NCBI RefSeq assembly: GCF_024713975.1
Contig: NC_091099.1
Location: 6,698,501 to 6,762,500, forward strand
Origin: Paralichthys olivaceus
Taxonomy: Eukaryota > Chordata > Actinopteri > Pleuronectiformes > Paralichthyidae
Reading direction: 5' to 3'
Length of the DNA stretch: 64,000 bases
The stretch's first letter is position 1. Each line of letters begins with the position of its first letter. Position numbers and translations under genes: made by a program. Below the pieces are notes generated by a model. The model worked only from the letters and a program-made list of their open reading frames with translations. It did no database searches and had not been told where the DNA came from. This document shows positions 11,371-25,400 of this stretch, in pieces.

Positions 11371-14300
11371 ATTGGTTGGTTGGTCGGTAGGTTAATTGAT
11401 TGACGAGTTGGTTCGTTGATTCATTCAAATTTTCCAATCTAGTTATTGTCTATTCTCTTTTCTTCTTTTAATGTTTTTTTACAACCCTTATAGTGTCTTA
11501 AATAAGCATCTGAGGACTATTTTGACCCAACAGTCCCACAGGCTTACATTTTCAGTTAAAATCTAAAACCAGAAAATGTTTTATGGAAACCCATTAGACC
11601 AAAAACAACAACCAGCTCTCCAGAGCATTTAAAAAGCCAATTTCTCTAATGTTGGATAAATTCCACAATGATGCTGTGGTTGAAAATATCCTGAAGTCAC
11701 TGTCAGGGTGAGAGGAGAGAGGAGGATGTTAAATCTGACTCCTCCACCATAATTCATGTATATGACATACATAAGACAAAAAGACAGAGGTTAACCTCTG
11801 GAAAACAAGTCTCCTCTGAGCCACAAGAATGCAAATGAACAGTGTGTTTTCAATTACATGAAACCAGCTCAACCGTGGGTTGCTTCATTTTGCTGCCTCA
11901 GCGTCAACATAATGCTGCTTTCCAACAAAGTCTTGAAAATCAAACATGTCTTTGTTCGACCACTGCTAATCTCACAGACAGAGAGACTTGTCACAAGTTT
12001 CTAATTTTCAGATCAAACTAGATGGATTGCTGAATATTCATCCAAAAAATAGGCTCCCTCCCTCGAGGAAGATTTTTGTGGGATTTGACAAAGGAAAATG
12101 CCACAGTAGCAATTATGATCTCTTCACTCCAAAATTATTGCATATGTGGTGGCAGAGCATGTGAATAATGACATTTTGCTGTGTAAAAAAAGGATGTTTA
12201 TGAAGCATTCATTTTACAACATCTTGTATGACACAAATTAAATCCAACTTTTTCTGAACAGCATATTTCATCATCATCCATAAAACATGCTGGAGGCAAC
12301 ATTCAATGATCGTGTACATCTGTAATCATGGGGATGAAGCTCGGCGATTTTTCCTGGTTGCAAAACTTTCTTCTTAAAGTTCTTCTCTGGATTGTGGTTC
12401 ACCAAACTTCCCAAAAGACGCTTAAGCCAACAAATCTTTCCCAGGCGCTCTGTGTGCCACATAGAGCTCTGTTTTGCTTAATTGTTTCCCGTACGAAGGG
12501 GCCAGTGAGCACAGTGTGTTATTATGCTCGTCCACTGGGTGCTGGTTTTCACGCTGTGCCCCATGGACTCAGGTTTTTCAGACTCTGTGAGGTCCCTCTG
12601 GGTCTCTTGAACATGGCTGTCAGTTTGACTCTGGCTCATGGTTGGGAAAGGGAGCACCGTCTCATAGGCAGACATTGTAAACCCACTTGCCTCGGGCTTG
12701 AAGACAGTCCAGCTTCCCGACTTGGTGTGAAACCTGGGAAAACAGAGGTTGGAGTGGGGACAGAAAGGAGGGAGCAGCGGGCTGAGGAAAGAAGAAGGGG
12801 GTGCATTTGAAGGGATATTTCCTTTCATGGCTTCCGCTCTTCTCATTTTCTCCTCATTATCAAGATGTCTGGTGCCAGACCTTCAGCGTGTTCCAGCTGG
12901 AGGTGAGAGACGAGATACAAAGTGCAGTTGATCATAGAGAGGAAAATGCCAGCTCCTGTTCTGGGGTCTGCTTTTGATTAAATAAATAACACATGAATGT
13001 ACAAATGAGTTATTTATTCATCTGTCCATTTTGTCTTAATCTCCACTAGATTAATTCACATTTCATTATCAATAGCTTCGTCCCCTTCACATTTCTGTGT
13101 TGCACTTCCTTGACTTCCATTGTTCACAGAGACCCGCATCTCCACTCCCACACTCCCGGGGCCTTGACGGGAGATCGAGGTTTATCTGATGTTTAATTTA
13201 CAGTGCACACTGTATATATGCACTATGCATCCACCAGCAGGTAACTGCACTCCTCCACCAGGCCGCAACCTCTGCTGGTAGCCTGTGATGTGTTGTGCAG
13301 CCGCTGCCGTCTCTTTCATATGCTGCCAAAAAAAAAAAAAGGAACGGGCAGAGAATAGCACTGTGCTTCAGGCTCAGGATTTCTGCTGGACTGCAAAGAG
13401 ACTGAGTGGTTTCTCTGCCACAGGGATCCACAGCACAGTGGGACACAGAGAGAGCTTCATGCACACACAGACACATTCCAGACGTGCACATGCATCGCTA
13501 CGGAAACCGTCCATCTCTCTTCCCCCAGGTTTTATCTTTCTCAGCAGCTCAAACTCAACGTAAGACATTTACTTTGTTACATCATTATATGTGAAATGTA
13601 TTCCTCAAGATTTCGTTATGGTTTGTTATCGGTTTTTATAGTAGGGGAGGATCACACATCAAACACTTATTGAACCACTTCTTTTGTGCCCAACAAACTC
13701 TGAAATACTCAAAACCTGACTATTGTCAAGAGAAAATGCAAAAAAACTTTGTTTGTTTTGTGGATATATTTTTGATGATGTTCTCTTCACATTTCCTGTT
13801 GTTTCTTCTCAACAAAAGAAATGTCTCATCCAGTTGCATTAGCAGTAGGTGAATATAGCTCTGATGCATATATTCTTTGCACTGTGCCCCTTTTACATAA
13901 GGTGATCACACTAATTGTCACACTATTTTCATTTATATCTCAAAGTGTCTGTCTATCCGTCTTTTCGTTAGCAGTGAAGATGTCGAGATAAAACTGCAAA
14001 TTGTCTCATGCACGCATCATTTCCTGTGAATCCCTGGTGCGTTAGAGACCTGACAACTGCTTTTAAAAACTTATATAGTACTGAGTGCAAATACATTAGA
14101 TAGAAAACGTGCAATCAAAAATGGGTTTCAATAGCTTCATGAATGATTTATGTTTTGAGTGTGGAGTGAAGGTAGAGACAGTAGCAGGTAAGAGTAAGTG
14201 CTGTCAAATCCAGGCTTGTAGCTACAGATCGTGTGGACTGGCTTCCTAAGCAGAATCAATGGAAGCATTTTCCTCTGCAAATGGTTTCACCGCTATGTAT

Positions 14301-16029
14301 TAAAATTGATTTCACATTAAATCAAAAGTGACTCAGGAAAGCAGCACAAAGAAGCTGCTGACAGCTTGTGTTTAGATAAATAACGTCTTTATTGACCCGG
14401 TCTCTTTTACAGTCCACTTTGATCCTTTAAAAAAAAAAAAAAGCTTTTCTCTTTGGGCAACATTGATGAGCTTCACCAGACTCAGAAGGTCTTGTGGTCT
14501 CAGCTGAGAAACTCTGGAGTATATGCGATCATTAAAATCTTATGGGGGGAATAATGCATTAAGTGTCTGGGGGAGATGGAATCAGCCACAAGACAACAAA
14601 CATTTCTCTGATGCAGCGAACGTTAGCCTGTGAGACACTGATGTATGACTGTTACAGCACAGCGCCTGCTAAACGCTGAGGTGTGTGTCTATGCTGATCA
14701 TAATCAGTGATATTTCTGCAGCCGGTTCTGTTTCCCCTTCACCATAAGTCACTGTCATGTGCTGCTCATTTGTTCCTGAATATGCACCAGTGGAAAACCA
14801 ACTTACATTCAGCGGGTCACACTGAAGCAGCGTAAGTGGAACAGCTTTGAGACGGTGATATTTTGCAAAAGGCTCAGTGACAGGACGCAGAGGAGGGGGG
14901 GAGTTAGTAACAGGAGAGAGCGCTCATTATGCTGCCGTGACCTCCGGGGTCAGGGGCAGGAAGGAAGCCGGCGGACAGCGCACAACTGGAACAGAGGTGT
15001 TTTTTGTTTTTAAACCGGATGAATATAATGATTTATTGTTTTGTACAGCAACGAGGAGGGTAAAATTATCTCTGAACATCTCCTCATATTCTATTATTGC
15101 AACTGGTTGTTGTATTCAGGGTTTTTTTTTAATCTGTTTTGAAAAAAATCCATGCAACATTTCCAACAAGCATTTCATGTGTGACGTGATAGAAGTCTCT
15201 GAAATAAAAGTTTAGCTTCATGTAGCTAGACTCACACACATCACAGCCTTGTGCTAATGTTGATGCTTCACCCCATGACGGAAACATCTCGTCCTGCTCA
15301 GCCATCACAGTTCTTCTTCTTGTCATCGTTGGCCCGTCTCTCTTTCTCTATCCGGCTGGATCCCATCACTGCTCCTTCTCATCCTGGTCTCCGGGGACAA
15401 GTTCTTACAGCCTGACTTCTGGTACAGATCGTCATTGGATGTTTTCCTTGATCTGTAGATGTTGCAGATCTCTCTTAGGACTCGATGAGAGTATCACAAA
15501 AGCAACGTAAACCGAAGCTAAAGCCTGATTTTTGTCGTGTAATGTTTTAAAGATCATGCATGAAAACAGGGTTAAATCTGCGTTTTTATTTCTCTGCACT
15601 TTCTCCTGTTTCCTCCTCTGTTTTAAGAACTCTGGCGATGAGACCATGACAGACTGTAAAGCAGAGTTTTGTCTTTTTTACCTCTGACAGGTGTTGAGCA
15701 TGACACCTGAAATCAATTCCAAACAGGGATGTCACAGGGTCCTGGAGTACAGAGAGGAACATCACCTCTGCAAGGTGAGAAATGAAACCACAGGATGTCA
15801 AAGTTTTCATACTCTCTACATTTGGCATCTCCTGTTAAAAAATGGCTGAATGAGTTTTAAAATGTCAGAGAATTGCAGTTTTATAAATGATGTATGTGTC
15901 TGGGATTATCGACAGTTTGAGATTTATACACGTGCTTTACTACTGAGTATGTACAGAGGGTAGAAGCTAACAGCTGCTTGAGACTTCAGTTCAGTTCTTG
16001 GGCATGTATCAAATGTATTTTTTTTTTGT

Positions 16030-16265
16030 CAGCAATGAATTTCATGGACCTAGAAAGAAACTATTAAACTTTGGTCTGGACAAAGTGACAGATCCAGGAA
16101 TAAGAAATGAACAGTTTCATAGATCTCACAGAGAGTAATTCATGGATCTTGATGAAAAAAATAAGGCATATTTAGAGGACTGACATTTATTTGCTGCAGA
16201 CCCAAATACAAATCCAGACCTAATGAATTTAAATGTGGTTTCATCAGGGGACTTCTCAGACCCTG
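16030..16265 (+). repeat. teleost interspersed repeat (CATGGATCTTGATGAAAAAA family)
   Basis: It contains TTCATGGATCTTGATGAAAA and AATTTAAATGTGGTTTCATC in the order typical of a common fish repeat. A second copy lies at about 20,020-20,195 and fragments near 54,890 share the ATCTTGATGAAAAAGT block. Confidence 0.6.
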
Positions 16266-16621
16266 TTCGGGTTATATACAGTAAATGAATAGTACTTTAT
16301 TATGCTGTTTGTATATGCATCTCATGAATGAGGGTTTAACCAGTTAGAAGTCAAATATGTTAATAGAGAAAGGAATGAGCACAGAAGAACACAGTGCGTT
16401 TGCTGTGCTCTGATGTGATACTGTACAAAGAGCTCGGAGATCAATACCAGAATTTACACACACAGTGTTTGACAGTAGAGAGAAAATGTAAATGCCCTGG
16501 AAACATTCCATTATTTTGTGAACTAAAATGTTTTTTCTTTATTGCCTACGGTTGTGAATAAATGAATATAAACTGGTTGCACCTCCCTTGAGACCAGACC
16601 ACCACGTCATATAAGTGTGAC

Positions 16622-16675
16622 GGAGGGGGGAAACCGAGGGAGGGAAAGAAAAGGGAGGGAGGGAGGGAGGATGCA
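16622..16675 (+). repeat. G-rich tract with a G-quadruplex motif
   Basis: The sequence has repeated GGGA units, including GGGAGGGAGGGAGG near 16,654-16,670, preceded by other G runs. At least four closely spaced runs of three Gs meet the usual quadruplex pattern. Confidence 0.6.
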
Positions 16676-16934
16676 GATCTGTGGAGGGAAAACACTTTAG
16701 TTTAATTCAGACTAATGTGCACTGGGTAAGACCCATCATGTTTAGGGAGGACTGTTGTGGCCTAGTGTGAGAAGGAGTTCGATATCTGCAGCTTTTTGTC
16801 GCATCGAGCTGGAAGCGCTGGTCCACATCTGTACTGGACAAATGAATGTGCCACATTAAAAACAAAGAAATATAACCAGAGTACTTTTCTATAGGAACCA
16901 TAAGCCATTGTCAGCAGCTGCTGCACTGATCTGA

Positions 16935-17260
16935 CTTAAAGGTACAGTGTGTAGAATTTTGTGATATCTAGTGTTGAAATTACATGTTGCAGCTGAACAC
17001 CCCTCACCTCACCCTCTCCTTCCAAAAGGGAAAAACAAACTGTGGCAACCTTTAATTGTCATAAAACTCAAAACGTGTTTAGTTTGTCCAGTCTTGACTA
17101 ATGTAAAAAACATCGGCCTCTGTAGAGAGGGTCCCCTCAATGTAAATATAAAGTATGTGAATATAAAGGGACTTTTCTGGGGTAAAGAAAACTACAATTC
17201 ATACAATTTGGATGAAAGGAACTAGTGAAAACATCATGAGGATTATTCTACATTAAATTT
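16935..17260 (+). repeat. teleost interspersed repeat (AAAGGTACAGTGTGTAG family)
   Basis: It opens with AAAGGTACAGTGTGTAGAAT and continues with GATATCTAGTGTTGAAATTA and GTTGCAGCTGAACACCCCTC. Further copies with the same block order lie at 42,918-43,225 and 50,118-50,320. It is non-autonomous, and the ORF inside it is not a gene. Confidence 0.65.
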
Positions 17261-18039
17261 CTGCCAATAGTTCCCTTTCACCCTGAGGGTGCATTATCAT
17301 TATAAAATGTTTTCAAGGATTTCATGACTTTGAATTGGAATGCATCAACATTTGGCTCAAAGTGATGCCAACAAAAACCAGAGTTAGAATCTCAGAGAAA
17401 AATCATAAATCAAGAGACTTTCCAACAGGACAATCCTCATATGGAGCCGCTGCTGTGGAATCAAACCTGGATTGTTTCTTCTCGTGTTCTTTGACAATCA
17501 TCTCATTTGTAGGTTTGTAGGATGATGTTTGATTGTAGAACAGGTACAATAATGTCAAGCCATCTTTGTTTGGGACTAATCTCAGAGGATTCTATCACAA
17601 CAACATGACATTTCTTTTACAGAGATATTTTATAGTTTGGAAAAGCAGTATCACTTATTTCTGATTTATTGTTTGATCTGGCTCATTTGATTTAACTGTC
17701 TCTGCAGATATTCATGGTCCCACGATGATAAATCCAATAACTTTAGTGATCCCCTCACTTTTCATCTATTTCATGTTTGATCATGTTTGACAATTTGATC
17801 TGAACCTGACTCGTCATGTTCAACCAAACCAGGTTCTGTCCAGTCTGAGGCCAAAGTAGGTTCAGGTCACAGTTTCAGCTCCCCATGTCTCCTAGATAAC
17901 ACAATAAAATACAACAAAACCGAAATGATTTTGTTGGAAACAAAACTGCAAGTAGATCCACGCAAAACAGTTGATCACCAAATAGCTGGAGAACAAATGA
18001 CTTCCGCCTCAGCCTCAGCTGTACTCACTGTGTTCTGTG

Positions 18040-18230
18040 ACAGGTTCTAATTGTGCAAATGTGTGAACACGATCGGCTCAGGTGTTGAACATGGTGACAT
18101 TTTCCTGCAAAATGTCAGCATGTTAGCATTTTCAATGGGAGCTTGTAGGCATGCAGATGATAGAGTTTAGCTCAAAGGGCAGCTGCACTGAACCACTGGG
18201 GCATTGAATAGAGACATTTCCATCAAGCCT
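18040..18230 (+). repeat. teleost interspersed repeat fragment (CAGCATGTTAGCAT family)
   Basis: It contains ATGTCAGCATGTTAGCATTT and later AGAGTTTAGCTCAAAGGGCAG. These match the family found near 3.5, 11.1 and 22.3 kb. Confidence 0.5.
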
Positions 18231-18261
18231 CTAATGAATAAATGAACGTATACACTCTACA

Positions 18262-18480
18262 CTCAAAATATGAATTTGGGCTATTTTGGTAACACAGGGC
18301 TGGGTCAAAGAAGGACCAAACTAGCTTTGGGTTGTTGTAGCCCAGCAGAATCAGTTTATGGGTTTGACTCAACATATGAGGTTGTGCAAAAAACAGAAGT
18401 CGGTTGAAAACACAAACTAAATTGTGGGTTGTCAACATTACTTTATTTTGGTTAACTTCCAAATTAAGAAATTGCAATTA
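18262..18480. repeat. probable degraded repeat with GGGTT words
   Basis: GGGCTATTTTGGT, GGGTTGTTGTAGCCCA, GGGTTTGACTCAAC and GTGGGTTGTCAAC recur at short spacing. This resembles fish repeats made of near-palindromic TGGGTTNNNNAACCCA units. The assignment is tentative. Confidence 0.35.
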
Positions 18481-20019
18481 AATTGTATTGATGAAACAAG
18501 CAAAACAACAGCCACATTAGCAAAATGATTATAGTAGATTTTGTTATGTCTCAAAAACCCTGGTGATATGGTCGATAACTACACACACACACACATTTTT
18601 CAGTTTTCAGCTATTTGTTTCCTTGTAATTTTCCTTGACCAGTACTGTCTCCTGTGTGTTGAGGTTTTAACAAACAGAGAAAAGAAAAACCAATGTTGGT
18701 TTACAAATGTGGCAACTTCAATTTCTTTCAACTGTTCATTGTCTTTATTCCATTTCATGGTCACATGGCAGCTCTGTCCCAGTGTGCACCCAGTGGGACG
18801 TCAGGTTGTGGCAGAACTTGATTTCTGCAGTGAGAGCTCTGGGTTTTATTGCCGAGTCTGTCTGAACAAACAGTGAATCTCTGTTGCTATTTCCTGCAGA
18901 CTTCTCAGAGACAAGGTTTTTACAGTAATTTAGTAAATGATATACAGCACTTCAAACCACATCTGTATGTAGGGGAAGGACGAGAGTTGATCATCCATCT
19001 ATATATATATATACAATCTATGGTTCAAACAGGGAAAGAGCACTGACATTATCTTTATAAACATGTGTGTCGGATATTTGTGTTTTCTTATTGTCTCACC
19101 TCATAAGAAATTCCCTCTTTAATCAAACAGGAGAAGCATCTGATGGACCAGTGTAAAGTAATAACAAGTAAGGCAGCAGAGAGGCTGATTTATGAGGCAA
19201 GTGCATTCTGTAACAAACATCTACATGTGTACACAGACACACACGTGCACCGCACACACTCTAATCAGCTGCCGGGAGACGATCCAAAAGAGCTGTGGAG
19301 CCCAAACAGCTGCTCTCACATATCACATTTCACTACCACAGCAAAGGCCCCGCTAATGTCCGTGCAGATACAATCAGGAGGAAATGTCACGCTCCATGTT
19401 AATTGAGCTCACCGAAACAAATACCATTAGAGCCAGAACAACACGCAGGAATCCCTTAATGATAACGCACAGCGACGCCCTGCACCCGTCGACCAAAAGG
19501 AAATAAACCGATGAAATAAAAAAGCTGCATGAAATGTAAAGTAATTACATTGCATGTAGTCATTAATTTTCCATTTTGTTCTGGAACTGAAAGACAAGGC
19601 ATAATTAGCCAATCAAAGTCACCATATATATTCTAATAGTTGGTAATCTTCATAATTACGTCAGCCTAGACAATCTGGCCTTCATTTCATATATCATTAT
19701 ATTTGGAAATCATTATCCCAAAAATATTCCATCCACTTTAAATTCCACCGCTTTGCAATGACTCTCTGAAGATACTGATTAATGAGGCAACGAGACAAAG
19801 AAATTATTGCTTCGTATTTGTATTTTTTAGCATAAATAAAGTTTTATGTATATTTGAAGGTGGGGGGGCTCAGATTGATTATCCCGCCTCCTCATTGTTT
19901 ACTAATACGCAAAGATTTTCACATCCGGGGAGGAGGTTATGTAATGTTGGTGGAAGGATGTGGTATCGGTCAAGAAATCAGTCAATCCAGGAATCATTCA
20001 TTTTTTTCATTTTCCTGAA

Positions 20020-20195
20020 GAGTGCTTTCTTTGTTTTTTTTGACAGTTCCTTGATTTCTCAGAGAGAAATCCATGGACCGTGACAGAACAAATCAGGCGT
20101 TTGTTCCAGGAACTGATATTTATAAGTGTCTGTAATTTGGTGCAGATCCAAATAAAAACCCATTTAGTGAATTTAAATGTGGTTCAATTCTATTT
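20020..20195 (+). repeat. teleost interspersed repeat (CTTGATTTCTCAGAGA family)
   Basis: It reads CCTTGATTTCTCAGAGAGAA, then ATCCATGGACC, then GGTGCAGATCCAAATAAAAA, then GAATTTAAATGTGGTTC. The copy at 16,030-16,265 has the same blocks in the same order. Confidence 0.6.
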
Positions 20196-22234
20196 CTATT
20201 GTAAATAATTACTTCCATTTCAAGCAGAAGAATCGTACAGCCTGTTCCCACCTCCAGAAAACCAGTGAATGGACTTTCATTGAGCGTGAGAACAGCAATT
20301 TCTCCTAATTTCAACCCAAGTTAATGCCTCATGAATATATTTATATCGTCTCTTTGTTTGATAAATTGCTGTGGATGTCTTCTCCACTGTTCCACTATCG
20401 ATCTGTTGCTATAGCAGCGCTCCCGCACAGCAGAGGTCAGATTTCCTGTTTTTACGATCAGCGTATTGCTCATATCCTCGTTTCTCCAGCAGACAAACCG
20501 TTAGTCATATTGTTGACCATTCAACTTTGCACCCGCTGGTAGACTCATAGACCACAGTGTCCATCTGTAACTGTTTATAAAACTGTGTTGTTGCCTCACT
20601 TAATCATGCTCTCTGCACGCATGTACTGTACTGTGTATGAGAACAGCTGAATAAGAAAATAAATGAAAGTGGGGAGTCACTGTGCAGTGATTTGCTCCCT
20701 GAGGCTATGAAATTTATCGGATTACTCAACACGCTCATTTTCAGTAAGTAGACTAAAGAACTTGATACCTGCTTACAACCCAAACCAATAAACTCCCCCT
20801 TTTAGTGCGTGACGCTTAGTGGTCGGACCTCAGAAAGAGTGAGCCACCCACCGGACGTACCCGCAGACAGAAACGATGTTCTGGTTGAATCTATGTTGCA
20901 TGTGATGGAAGAATTCTGCCTGAGACTGAACAAATCTGATTCCAGGAAAACAAAGCGTCCTGTCATGAGACCGGTGTAGTCATCAAAGAGCAGAAATTTG
21001 TATTGTTAGTCATAGAAAAGTTTAAGGGTTGTAGATAGTTTGTTTTATACAGAATGTACAAAGAACAAATACTGATAAAGTAAAGTACACACTGCTGCCA
21101 CTATGGTACATTCAAATTCAATATGTCGTCAATATTGCCATACTTTCTGTATTTATGTACGTTTTTATATAATTTTATAGATATACACTATGTATAATCA
21201 ACTCACATAAGATTGTTCTTACATTATTGATATATATCATTTTACTTTGTTAAATAATAGTGTACTTGTACATCCATTTGTCCATGTTTGATCTCAGTGC
21301 TGTTTGATATTCATGTACATGCTCACACGTTCCAAAGGCTGAATGTTGCTTCATGTTTCATTCTCTGATTTTAATTTAATCTATAAACTGTTTGAAAACA
21401 CATTTCAAAGAGCTCAATAAATACAACTTTTATTACATAAGACAGATACCTTTACATCTATCATGACTGCAGTTCTCTTGAAACTACAAATACTCTCCAT
21501 TTTCTGCCATAAAAATGTTTATATCAGCTTCTTCTTTGTGTGATTACTGCTTTCAATTTTACATTTGTACAAAAGAGACAGTGAAATGAATTCAGAATAT
21601 AAATCATTAAACTGATATACTAATATTACTACCACTGTGTCCTCCATTGTGTCCCAGGAAACCCACTCACAGGGACGTGAAACATGAGCGGTCTCATCAC
21701 TCTTGCTGCATTAGAGTCGGACTCCTGCTTTTAGCACTGCCTCGGTCGGTGATTTCATTACAGACGCTTGATTCAATAATAACAACTCGGATGACTTCAG
21801 GTCAATTACTCAATGACAGCACTGCAGGTAACATCATCAATCACCCCCAACTGACCCTTATCTCTTCCTCCCACGTACGAGCCGCAGCTCCACCTGTTTT
21901 CTGCAGAGACGCTCGAGTCCTGGTTCATTCTGTTTGAGCTCAGCTCGTCTGATTCATAAGAGTCAAAACGTAAAGCAATAAAAGGACGCCAAGTGCAAAG
22001 CTATTTCCCAAATCTGCAGACACGAAACTACTCTGTGTTCAAGTGTCCATCAAACAGTGTGGGTACGAGTTGACATCTCATATATAGTGAGTGGCTGAGA
22101 AAGAAAGCCATCAGTGATAAGATCAGGCTTCTCTTTTAAAAGCTCAAAGTCGGAACCTGTCGCCCAGAAACAGAGACGTTCAGGCACAAAGACACAAGAC
22201 TGAGAGTGTACAGCAACACTGGCGGCTCCTGGAG

Positions 22235-22470
22235 TCTGCGAGCTAAATACTGATGTCAGCATGCTAACGCTCACAATGACAAAGCAAACATGCTAGTGAT
22301 GAGCAGATATACTTTACACAATGTGCACCAGCAATATGATTAATTCTGCTGAAACAATCAGTAGATGATCATCAAAGTCTCTCAGCACAATCCTCTGAGG
22401 ATCGTGAAGATCTGCACAAAGTTTCATTGCCATCCATCCTGCAGCTCTCGAGATATTTGACCGACAGGCC
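22235..22470 (+). repeat. teleost interspersed repeat (CAGCATGCTAACGCTCACAA family)
   Basis: It contains GTCAGCATGCTAACGCTCAC and AAACATGCTAGTGATGAGCA, then TCATTGCCATCCATCCTGCA and CTCGAGATATTTGACC. These are the ordered blocks of a widespread fish repeat whose fragments also occur at 3.5, 11.1 and 18.1 kb. Confidence 0.6.
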
Positions 22471-25400
22471 GATATTGTTCTCTGCACTGTCATGTGACTG
22501 TAGCACGGCTGGAAAGGCGGAATAAAATAAAGAACTGAAGAACTCCGATCGAGTGGATGAGAGGGAGAAGATATGAAGCAGACAATAACAGCTGATTGGA
22601 TTTAATATAATCTCCATCAGCCTGTGAAAGAGCTCAAATTAAAAGCCAATTGCCTTAATTGTAATGTCAATGAAATCTGGGTCTATTAGAGTATCGACTC
22701 CAACGTCACGTAAAGGTGGCAACATCGGCCCCATACAGTGCGGAGAAATAGTAGAAAATATAGTGGAACATGTATCTGGAATGTGTTGAAAACAATGTTT
22801 ATATAAAATAACATAAATCTAGTGCAATTAGCGATTGAAACTATTTGTCTTTGTAATATTTTGCAGGCAGTAAAACATTATAATCATTAAAAGAATGATT
22901 TAAATAAAGAAATTCAAATTTCTTGCCAGATGTCTGACACCATAGGCTGTGTATACAGATGGATAAGTCCAAAAATCTGATGTATTCTTGTATAGTAATG
23001 AAAAGATATATTTTTTCCTCCATACGTTTACAATCTGATCTTAAGGAGGCAGCGGTCTGTAGATGGTCCATTTGAAGGCCAAAGTCGATTAGAGGAAGCA
23101 GTAACAGCACAGAGAGCAAAAGAGGGAACGTGGAGGAGGAGGAGGCTTCTGTGAAGAACAGAAAGACCTTGGATTTACCAAAAGTGACCATGGTGGATTT
23201 GGATGAGGATTTGCAGACATAGAGCATAGCTTTTCTAATAAAAGTGCACACACACACACATGGAAGCACACACAAACGAATACACAGAAGTGGGAGAAGT
23301 GAGTGATGAGGGGCACGTCGGAGGCCCTGCCACTGCAGACGGCTCATCTGTCGTCCTCGGAGATAAGCAGAGGATTCAGGCAGGAAGGGCCCAGAATGTG
23401 AGGCCGTCTGTGTCTCTGTCTGCAGGCGGAGCGCTCCAGATTGAAATCTTTGAATATGCAGGCTGAGGGAAACTAAAAGTAATAACTCAAAACTGTATAC
23501 TGAAGGATTTTCTTTTTGTCGTTCTGTGTAAACTCGAGGAAGAACGGAAGTTTTGCAATGTGTGTAAAAAAATTTAATTCAAATAAAATAAATCTTAAAA
23601 AATATAAGTACAATTTTTAACACTATTTATATTCAAATGTTATGAATTGTAAAAACTGAAAGTTTCAGTTTCATCCTTTTGGCTTAAATTAATCATCCTT
23701 CATTAAAGCAACACTTTTACTGAGCAACATCGCCCTCTGCAGCCACACATGGTAATACATTCTGTGGGTCTCTGACCCTAACCCTGTCTGAGCGATGAAG
23801 TGGTTTTCATGTTTCAGGTCTATCGATGCCTGAAACACAACAGAACGGGGGATATTACCAAGAGAGGAGTATAAATTAAAATCACATATTATATTATTAG
23901 CAACTTGTTTTAGAATTCTTAATATTTAAAATATTTCCTGGCTGAATAGTGTTGATAAATGTTGGTTTTTAATGTGTTCTTAGTCTCTTAAAATGATCCA
24001 CACTTCAGCTTTAATCTTCAACTTGCTTATTATTAGTCAGTTCCACACTTCTCACAGGAGATCGTATCCACTCACCAAAGTTAAATAGGGCAAGAACATT
24101 CAAGGTTAGGAGTGGGAATGAAACAGGAAACATTCTCGCTTTTTGAAAACCATCAAAATAATATAGAAGCTGCTAATTAAAAAAAATATTATCAATCTTC
24201 ATTCCAATAGGGGAAATCTGGATATTAATAGATTATTTTTCAGCCCTAGATGTCCATAGAATTCAAAAAGAGGAAAAAACTTTGTATATTCTCACCATCT
24301 GCATTTTATTCCTTCACAAAGAAAAGTATAAACTATTTTTTTTCTTTCTTGCTCACACAGCCTTTGTCTCTTTAGAACCCAGGAGAGACAGAATATACCA
24401 CCGTAACACTCGTATTTAGTCTCATCGCTCTGAGACAATACAGTCAATGTCTTCACCTCCTGATGGAGTTGGATCCTCGTTGCAACTTAAACCCAAAATG
24501 TATAAACACGGGTCATTTGTCAAAGTGCTGTAATTGTGTTCAGTCCAGAATCCAAAGTCTGTTCTGTTCCCACACTCCTATTTTTGGTTGCGATTTAGAT
24601 GCAGACTGTCCCAGAAAGTCACGTTCTGTCTGTTGTCTGCAGGGATTTCAAACTTCCCCTCACGCAACTAATTATAGTCATGCCTGTGCTCTTATGCTCT
24701 TATGCTCTGTGCCTATGAAGAACAGATGCACAATGGGTTTGACATGTCTGACTCGATGATGTGTTACAGAGAGCCATGTCCTAGAAGTCAGAAATGTTGA
24801 GTTAGTATCACTTTAAAAACGGATCATAAAGCCGGTTTGGCCTGAAGACAGCAGCGTACACTTCGACTGCATGGTGACGACAGATGGTCTGTGAGCATGC
24901 TGGGATGTCGGCAGTACACCAGGCTGTGAAGTGGCAACTCCCCAGTTTCTAGCTTCCAGCAGAGAAAATGCTGATGTCCTGACAAAGAAATTCATACAAG
25001 ATTGTGTGTTTAGGACAAGATTCAAAATTCACAGCTTTCCTGAATTATGTGGAACTTTTCCATCTTGTAGACATTCTATCTACATTGGATCTGAAACCAA
25101 ACAGAGATAAAAATGTGTATTATATTAATGTTACATACACTGTTCCTATGTTGTCATATTAACGTGAATTAAGAATAAAAACCCAACTGAACATTTTGGC
25201 AGAGGTCGCTCACAGTTAAAGAAAAGTAATGTGGATAAATGCTAACATCTAGTGGAAAACTGGAGCTATTACAATTATTATTACAGATTTTTTTTTTTTT
25301 CTGTGTTGAACTTGCATAGGATTGTTTTCTTTTCTTTCCTAGCATGGCCATGATCCGTGAACATTTCCCATAAAAGCTGCTGGATACCTTATTTCATTGG

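Noticed and set aside
12328..12846. Overlapping ORFs of 160 and 122 codons on opposite strands
   Set aside because: No recognisable domain or homologue; opposite-strand openness in a locally GC-richer patch explains them.
22841..23347. 168-codon minus-strand ORF
   Set aside because: Low-complexity Cys/Val/Ser/Leu composition over a CA-rich patch; no family match.
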